NCBI GenBank assembly: GCA_014885115.2
Contig: WKLE02002253.1
Location: forward strand, 1 to 43,843
Source: Asterionellopsis glacialis
Lineage: Eukaryota > Bacillariophyta > Plagiogrammaphyceae > Rhaphoneidales > Asterionellopsidaceae
Length of the DNA stretch: 43,843 bases
Direction: 5' to 3'
In this document: positions 40,086 through 43,843 of the stretch, piece after piece
Layout of the letters: every line of letters begins with the position of its first letter
Numbering within the stretch: position 1 is the stretch's first letter
Notes under the pieces: model-generated
The model's database searches: none
Told to the model about the DNA's origin: nothing
What the model saw: the letters and a program-made list of their open reading frames with translations, nothing else
Position numbers and translations under genes: made by a program

Positions 40086-40112
40086 TCACTACGACGACGA
40101 CGACGACGACAA
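40086..40112. repeat. ACG trinucleotide microsatellite
   Basis: Six consecutive ACG units lie in the 5' flank of the coiled-coil gene. Confidence 0.8.
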
Positions 40113-40169
40113 CAAGAACAAGACAACGAAACAAACACGACGACCATCAAGTGAAAGGAACTTACGACA

Positions 40170-41537
40170 ATGAAGTATCGTCCAGCAATTACCTCCATAG
40201 CAACAACGAATAATAATACGAATGAGAATGTCGTCGGAATTGCAGCAATTCCGCCCTTGACAACCACCAACGGTACGATGCGAACAGCTACTAGTGGGAG
40301 TACTGTCAAGGCGGATGCCATTGAATGGCGTAAAACCCAAGCTACACCGTGCCGTAGTCCTACACCACTGGGTATGTCCATGTTATCTCCAAATCGTCAT
40401 TCCGGAGGACTTTTTCAAAAATTAGTACGCACACCACGTAGTTCTGCGAAAAAGGCATCACGATCTTCTGCCAAACGTCATAAACAAAGTAGTACTCCAG
40501 TTGTGACAGAACCTCCTCTACTTGTGGAACCAAAGATATATTCGTACCCGGAAGATAAGGATATTGGCTTTCCATCTTCCAAAGCAATTCATACCATGTA
40601 TGAAAGTGCAATCGCTATTGTTGTTCCAGTGTCAATGGAAGATAAGGAACACGAAGCAGCTACAAACGAACAACAGTCACCCTCTCATCAAAAGATGTTG
40701 GATGATATGGGATCAGGTTTATTATCCTTTAGTGAAGTCTTACTGCCAGCTGTGGCATTGGAGGAAGTCAATGCCTTGAAAAGGGTACAAGCGAAAGTTC
40801 AACGTGATTGTCATGAATCTCAAGTACAAGCATTTCAACTTTGTCGTAGAGCCTTGTATGAAAGTGCAGCAGATGGAATACAAGCTTCCAAGGACGCACG
40901 GGTTCAACATTACGACGACGAATTGAAACGACAGGCAAATGCCCAACAACTGGCCAAGGAACGTAAACTTGAAGAAAAACAACGTCGACAAGAAGAACGT
41001 CAACGCCAAAAAGAAGAACGTCACAAACAACGAATCTTGGAAAAACAAAGACGTCATTTGGAACGAAAGAAGAAATTTCCACCTACCCTAGAATTATGGA
41101 GAGAAGTTGCATTTTTAATGAATGAATTACGTGACTTGCAAAAGGAAGAAAAAATGTGGAAGGAAATAAATGAACAATTGTCTGTGCGAGAACAAGAAAT
41201 AACTACCGAGCTGGAAGAAAAGAAACATCAACAAGAAAAGGAAAAAGAAGCATCATTGGAAAACGCACAAGACGATAAAAACTCAACAACATCCATGGAT
41301 GAAATTGACAACGATAATAATGCTATGCAGCAGTCCAAGGTGAATCAAGTAGTAGATAATGTCACATTGTCCACAGTCCGTATTCAAAAGGCTCTAGACC
41401 TGGTATCTCAATTGGTGACTGAATCGGATACCACACGAAAAGAAATTTATGAAAAGTATAAAAATGATCATCAATTCGATGGTTACAGAGGTGTCAAGAA
41501 TCCCAAGGGACTTATTCGAGCTCTCACGCTAGAATAA
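40170..41537 (+). CDS. Coiled-coil protein of unknown function
   Basis: This 455-aa single-exon protein has a Thr/Ser/Asn-rich N-terminus with basic S/P motifs (CRSPTPLGMSMLSPNRHS, RTPRSSAKKASRSSAKR), which look like kinase sites and a nuclear signal. A long Arg/Lys/Glu/Gln coiled coil follows at about residues 240-370 (ERQRQKEERHKQRILEKQRR), and a C-terminal helical segment ends DGYRGVKNPKGLIRALTLE. The layout suggests a cytoskeletal, spindle or chromosome-linked structural protein, but I do not recognise a family. The ATG is at 40170, after GACAA. It is convergent with the KH-domain gene. Confidence 0.75.
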   Translation: MKYRPAITSIATTNNNTNENVVGIAAIPPLTTTNGTMRTATSGSTVKADAIEWRKTQATPCRSPTPLGMSMLSPNRHSGGLFQKLVRTPRSSAKKASRSSAKRHKQSSTPVVTEPPLLVEPKIYSYPEDKDIGFPSSKAIHTMYESAIAIVVPVSMEDKEHEAATNEQQSPSHQKMLDDMGSGLLSFSEVLLPAVALEEVNALKRVQAKVQRDCHESQVQAFQLCRRALYESAADGIQASKDARVQHYDDELKRQANAQQLAKERKLEEKQRRQEERQRQKEERHKQRILEKQRRHLERKKKFPPTLELWREVAFLMNELRDLQKEEKMWKEINEQLSVREQEITTELEEKKHQQEKEKEASLENAQDDKNSTTSMDEIDNDNNAMQQSKVNQVVDNVTLSTVRIQKALDLVSQLVTESDTTRKEIYEKYKNDHQFDGYRGVKNPKGLIRALTLE

Positions 41538-41747
41538 TAATTTTTCATTGGATGCGTTTTTCTTACAAGGAATCTACAAGAAAAGATTGGGGAACATTAT
41601 TGGAATAGAGCAAGGAATTCCTTTTTTGCAACGAAGTACAATAGTGGGAACGTGAGGGAGTATGCAAAACTGAACAAATGAATTCAACGACCGACATTTC
41701 AATAACAAGAAAACTAATAATATATAGAGGTGGATTGATTTGATTGC

Positions 41748-42551
41748 CTAATAGAATTTTCGTTGTTTCTTCTTTTTCCCTTTTTCGTTATTCGTGACCA
41801 TGTCTCCAACATTAGCTGCTATTTTCTTTTTATGCCGTTTCTTTAGAATTTCTTCCTTTCGTTTCTTGGCTTCTTCCTGTTCTGCAAAGGTACCACCAGC
41901 CTTCTTTTCAAAATGATCAGGATTCTTTTTGTACGATTTGATCATATTTTTAATTAAAAGTGTGGCCGCATTCATATGCTTTTGCACAATCTCTTCTACA
42001 TTTTCATCGACATGCTCTCTTTCTTTGGTTGGATATTCTGCTTCAATGACAAGCAGAAGTAATGATGATGACCCTTTCTTGCTTTCCTCATCGTTTTTAA
42101 TAATTTGCATTTTAGTTTTTGTATTCTTTTCAATATTACGCTGTTTGGCATGACCTTTTCGTGTTAGGTGATGAGCTATAGCCTGTGGTATTTGTAAACT
42201 TGTCGTTTTCGTTTGGCGTTTCGTTTGATCATTATTGTCCTCTTGTTGTTCTTGACTTTGACTTGGGGTGGCACCAGTAGTAGTAGTACTATCTTTCGAT
42301 GATGATGATGATGATGATGCCAACAAGACTCTCTCTCCATTGTCTAGTTGTTTTGTTTGAATTTGATTCGTAGATATCATTTGCTCCAATACAACTTGAT
42401 ATTGAGTCCAATTCGTACCCTTGACTTGATTACATATTAATTTTCGCAATTTATTAGGTCGAATAGAATTTACACTTGTCAAGGAAGTCAACACTGACAA
42501 AATTGCCTCTTGAACTTGTGCATTATTTGTCGCAGTCTCATTCGATGACAT
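41748..42551 (-). CDS. KH-domain RNA-binding protein
   Basis: The 267-aa protein has an N-terminal helical region (about 10-75, AILSVLTSLTSVNSIRPNKL onward) that looks like a winged-helix or SWIB-type fold, a Ser/Thr/Gln-rich linker coded partly by a GAT/ATC triplet run at about 42298-42318, and a type I KH-like domain at about 118-190: LQIPQAIAHHLTRKGHAKQR, NIEKNTKTKMQII, then a strand SSLLLLVIEAEYP and helix HVDENVEEIVQKHM. The GxxG loop is poorly kept (RKGH), so RNA binding may be altered. The C-terminus is strongly basic (KKRHKKKIAA, KGKKKKQRKFY) and fits nuclear or nucleolar sites. The start is the ATG at 42551; a TTG at 42617 upstream is not used. Confidence 0.7.
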   Translation of the reverse strand: MSSNETATNNAQVQEAILSVLTSLTSVNSIRPNKLRKLICNQVKGTNWTQYQVVLEQMISTNQIQTKQLDNGERVLLASSSSSSSKDSTTTTGATPSQSQEQQEDNNDQTKRQTKTTSLQIPQAIAHHLTRKGHAKQRNIEKNTKTKMQIIKNDEESKKGSSSLLLLVIEAEYPTKEREHVDENVEEIVQKHMNAATLLIKNMIKSYKKNPDHFEKKAGGTFAEQEEAKKRKEEILKKRHKKKIAANVGDMVTNNEKGKKKKQRKFY

Positions 42552-43122
42552 TCTACTAATACTAACAACAACAAGAACAAAGTCTTGTCGATAGAGTCTC
42601 TCTCTTGCTTGGTGCAAACAATGTGGACGACAACGACCTTTTTGTCAAGGATGATTTGTTCTGTGTGTATATATTATTGTTCTCTCTGTCGTGATGTTCA
42701 GTAGACTATATCTCCTTTTTGTTGTATTTTTTCTGTGTGTTCTCTCGTCGTGCTCTGTGTCGAGAAAATCATACGACTGGATCTAAAGAAGTGTGAATGA
42801 AGATTTTCCAAGAGATTCCAGATTCCACTACTGTAGTGACTATACCTTTCCTCAGTTTACAGTAATTAAAATTCCTGATTCCAATTCGGCAACTGGGCTC
42901 CTTCGCAACTGGAGGATCTGCTTGTTGGAACAAAAAAAATACTTCCAAATTCAGAGCCCGCGGCAAATCCGAACGAATTTTAAAAAAAAAATATATATAT
43001 ATGGAATATAAAGTTTGGTGTCCGACTTGGCAAAACCAGATTTATTTTTTTCCGACATGTCCGATTGTCTGGAAAAACGAGCACTTTCATTGCCTCTCCT
43101 GAGAGTAAAAAACAAACACCTT
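42552..43122. other. Upstream region of the KH-domain gene and spacer
   Basis: CT-rich and AT-rich sequence with an AT microsatellite near 42990-43002. No gene seen. Confidence 0.35.
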
Positions 43123-43465
43123 GGCGAATGCTAAAAGTGTAAAAATTGAATGAATCACCTTGATCAAGTTTATTTTGTACAGATATTTTTAAAAATTGTC
43201 TTTTTCATAGTATTGAATGCAAGGTGCATGTATGGTTGTGGCCTGCAAGGGGATTCTCCACTTGATAAAATGAGGTAACAAATGTAGCTACATGGCAATT
43301 TTCTAGAATTTTCATTGCTTTATCATTGACGTATTCTGCCATGGATTCCAGGACAGGGTCATGTGCACCAGCTTTTCTGGTTAACAAAAAACAATTTTTG
43401 ATGCAGTGTTTTCATTGAGAAAGGCCTTCACCATGTTCCAAATGTACAGTGATAGGCTTGGCATG
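43123..43465. repeat. Duplicated segment, copy 2
   Basis: The segment begins GGCGAATGCTAAAAGT, matching the last codons of the D27-like gene although no such gene precedes it here, and ends GTGATAGGCTTGGCAT. It is colinear with 39243-39604 with small indels. Confidence 0.9.
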
Positions 43466-43758
43466 GGATATAGCAGACATCTTTGGAGTCTTCCGGGAAA
43501 GTAACTGTTCAGTAATTTTGCAGCTGTCCGAATAAATGGTAAGAGACTTGACACCCATGGATTTGGTACGACTAGTTTGTAGGGGTTCCCTGCCAGGTAC
43601 CGATACAGTACCGTTGCTGAATGTAAGTTACCTGATATTATACCAGCCACCTTATCCGCTGACTGCCTAGATGTATCGGTTCCTTTTGGGCCAGACAAAC
43701 CTTTATTCGGTCTTTTCCACAGTGGTGGTGAATTATCCCTCCCCGCCCAGCCTTCCAC
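43205..43758 (-). pseudogene. CRAL-TRIO (Sec14-like) gene fragment, copy 2
   Basis: This copy keeps more of the domain than copy 1. Frame one reads FIRTAAKLLNSYFPGRLQR and LLYPMPSLSLYIWNMVKAF then LNENTASKIVF and a stop; the next frame continues TRKAGAHDPVLESMAEYVND. The YFPxRLxR, LYPMP and WNMVKxFL blocks follow the order of CRAL-TRIO lipid-transfer domains. The frame break after KIVF shows decay. Sequence 5' of the domain, toward 43758, does not look related. Confidence 0.6.
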
Positions 43759-43843
43759 TCAGTTATGTTTCAGACCTGCAACCGGTCCAAAAGGTAAACA
43801 TTTTTAGATTTTAGATTTTATTTGACTGCAGACAGCAACAATC

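Noticed and set aside
1..43843. tRNA, rRNA, snRNA genes and CRISPR arrays
   Set aside because: I looked for tRNA T-arm and A/B-box patterns, U6-type starts and regular spacer repeats and found none convincing; a covariance-model scan would be needed to exclude small RNA genes.

Overview
The window is nuclear DNA from a eukaryote, most likely a diatom or close stramenopile relative. It has AT-rich spacers, long intron-poor genes, a few short GT-AG introns (about 55-100 bp, one possible at 145 bp) and genes on both strands. One secreted-leader protein carries an AFAP motif like the ASAFAP site that routes diatom proteins to the plastid. Gene content (COG4, DUS2, BCDIN3D, a D27-like plastid protein, a diatom-style beta-helix surface protein) fits this. 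I cannot name the species. There is one assembly gap of 40 N at 22407-22446.

Layout. 1-7.2 kb is a dense block: COG4 (+), an alpha/beta hydrolase (-), a CofD/YvcK-like protein (+) with probable extra 3' exons, and a plastid-targeted small protein (-). 7.2-11.2 kb is a repeat-rich spacer with gene fragments. 11.3-18.3 kb holds a tandem-domain GT2 glycosyltransferase (+) facing a four-exon zinc-ribbon protein (-). 18.3-23.8 kb is transposon debris, including an IS630/Tc1-type transposase remnant and two inverted copies of a TIR-bounded element. 23.8-30.1 kb holds a beta-helix surface protein (+), DUS2 (-), a two-exon 84-aa membrane protein (-) and a cyclic phosphodiesterase (-) with a small ORF just after its stop. 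30.0-32.2 kb is a 1.1-kb imperfect inverted repeat plus a PIF/Harbinger transposase remnant. 32.2-33.3 kb codes an unknown protein (-). 33.3-36.2 kb is a decayed pogo-like transposase region. 36.2-39.3 kb holds a cupin protein with a vestigial sugar-kinase start (-), BCDIN3D (-) and a D27-like protein (+). 39.2-43.8 kb holds two copies of a duplicated segment with a decayed CRAL-TRIO gene, flanking a coiled-coil gene (+) and a KH-domain gene (-).

The genes are mostly housekeeping (Golgi tethering, tRNA and small-RNA modification, plastid proteins, glycosylation) and do not form one pathway. Many neighbours are convergent with short 3' gaps (49-210 bp). Three signals outside simple ORFs are the main additions: the small spliced membrane protein at 28.5-28.8 kb, extra C-terminal exons for the CofD-like gene, and an in-gene duplication of an exon with its intron in the zinc-ribbon gene. 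All assignments rest on reading motifs by eye; no database search was run.
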